A stretch of DNA of 5,487 nucleotides, from assembly GCA_950073955.1 (NCBI GenBank), contig CATMRH010000073.1:1-5487 (forward strand), written 5' to 3'. Shown here one piece after another: positions 5,226 through 5,487 of the stretch. This DNA is from an uncultured archaeon (lineage in GTDB: Archaea > Thermoproteota > Nitrososphaeria > Nitrososphaerales > Nitrosopumilaceae). The position numbers and the translations under genes are program-made. The notes beneath the pieces were generated by a model. The model saw nothing but the letters and a program-made list of their open reading frames with translations. It had not been told where the DNA came from and ran no database searches. Numbering within the stretch: position 1 is the first letter of the stretch; the number at the start of each line of letters is the position of its first letter.

Positions 5226-5487
5226 ATGGGTTCACCAAATGATGAGATTTTATTTGTAGGAACCGCTGAAGCAGAGCACGTAGAGATGTATCTAAAGGCT
5301 ATTTGGCATATCAAGGAAAGAGAAGAAGATGTCAAAATTAGTACTATTGCAAAAATGCTCAATGTTAGACAACCAAGTGTAGTTCAAATGCTCAAGAAAC
5401 TGAACATTAAGAATTTGGTTAATTACAGTAAAGCAGGAGTTAAACTCACAGAAGAGGGTCAAGCAGTTGGTGCTAATATGATGAGAA
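5226..5487 (+). CDS. DtxR/MntR-family metal-dependent transcriptional repressor, 5' part only
   Basis: From the ATG at 5226 an open frame of 87 codons runs to the window edge. Residues about 15-80 match the DtxR winged helix-turn-helix: EHVEMYLKAIWHI (17-29), VKISTIAKMLNVRQPSVVQMLKKL (36-59) with the recognition helix at PSVVQMLKKL, then LVNYSKAGVKLTEEGQ (64-79) as wing and start of the next helix. Met21 in VEMYL aligns by eye with Met10 of DtxR, a metal ligand, whereas MntR has Asp there, suggesting Fe(II) rather than Mn(II). The dimerisation/metal-binding domain is outside the window (family length 140-230 aa), so specificity is unproven. The gene begins 1 nt after the TrmB-family stop, with AAGGTG at about 5216-5221 as a ribosome-binding site, so the two form an operon. 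Confidence 0.85.
   Translation, partial: MGSPNDEILFVGTAEAEHVEMYLKAIWHIKEREEDVKISTIAKMLNVRQPSVVQMLKKLNIKNLVNYSKAGVKLTEEGQAVGANMMR

Noticed and set aside
1..5487. CRISPR array, insertion sequence, tRNA or rRNA
   Set aside because: I saw no regularly spaced repeats, transposase-like frame, terminal inverted repeats or cloverleaf, and the gaps between genes are all under about 135 bp.

Overview
The window looks like a piece of an ammonia-oxidising archaeal chromosome (Nitrososphaeria/Thaumarchaeota, most like Nitrosopumilus or a close relative). This is inferred from low G+C, archaeal TATA boxes placed for leaderless or near-leaderless mRNAs, a radical SAM enzyme of the archaeal tetraether lipid synthase (Tes) family, a TrmB-type regulator and a DtxR-type repressor. 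No database search was possible, so the taxon is an inference.

Layout, left to right. On the minus strand are the 5' part of a DUF59/MIP18 (SufT/PaaD-like) Fe-S assembly gene, cut by the left edge, and upstream of it a complete mtnA-like gene (5-methylthioribose-1-phosphate isomerase) starting at TTG. A 131-bp divergent promoter region follows. Next is a plus-strand pair: a small protein with two membrane spans that overlaps a family 2 glycosyltransferase. This pair is visibly more AT-rich than its neighbours. It ends in a 48-bp T/A-rich convergent terminator region facing a minus-strand radical SAM gene of the Tes/MJ0619 type. Upstream of that gene is a divergent intergenic region of about 100 bp with two well-placed TATA boxes and a dyad between them. 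It leads on the plus strand to a TrmB-family regulator and, 1 nt after its stop, a DtxR-family metal-dependent repressor cut by the right edge.

How the genes may relate. Three of the six genes touch iron or Fe-S chemistry: the DUF59 protein (Fe-S assembly), Tes (at least four apparent metal sites) and the DtxR repressor (Met at the DtxR Met10 position, suggesting Fe(II)). Two regulators transcribed divergently from tes invite the hypothesis that membrane-lipid tetraether formation is under metal and/or metabolite control. The mtnA-like gene belongs to methionine salvage, which recycles the methylthio by-product of SAM-consuming pathways; radical SAM chemistry itself yields 5'-deoxyadenosine, so any link to Tes is loose. 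The membrane protein and glycosyltransferase pair looks like a separate cell-surface or lipid glycosylation cassette. Apart from the lipid and regulator neighbourhood the content is ordinary; I see no CRISPR, insertion sequence, tRNA or rRNA.
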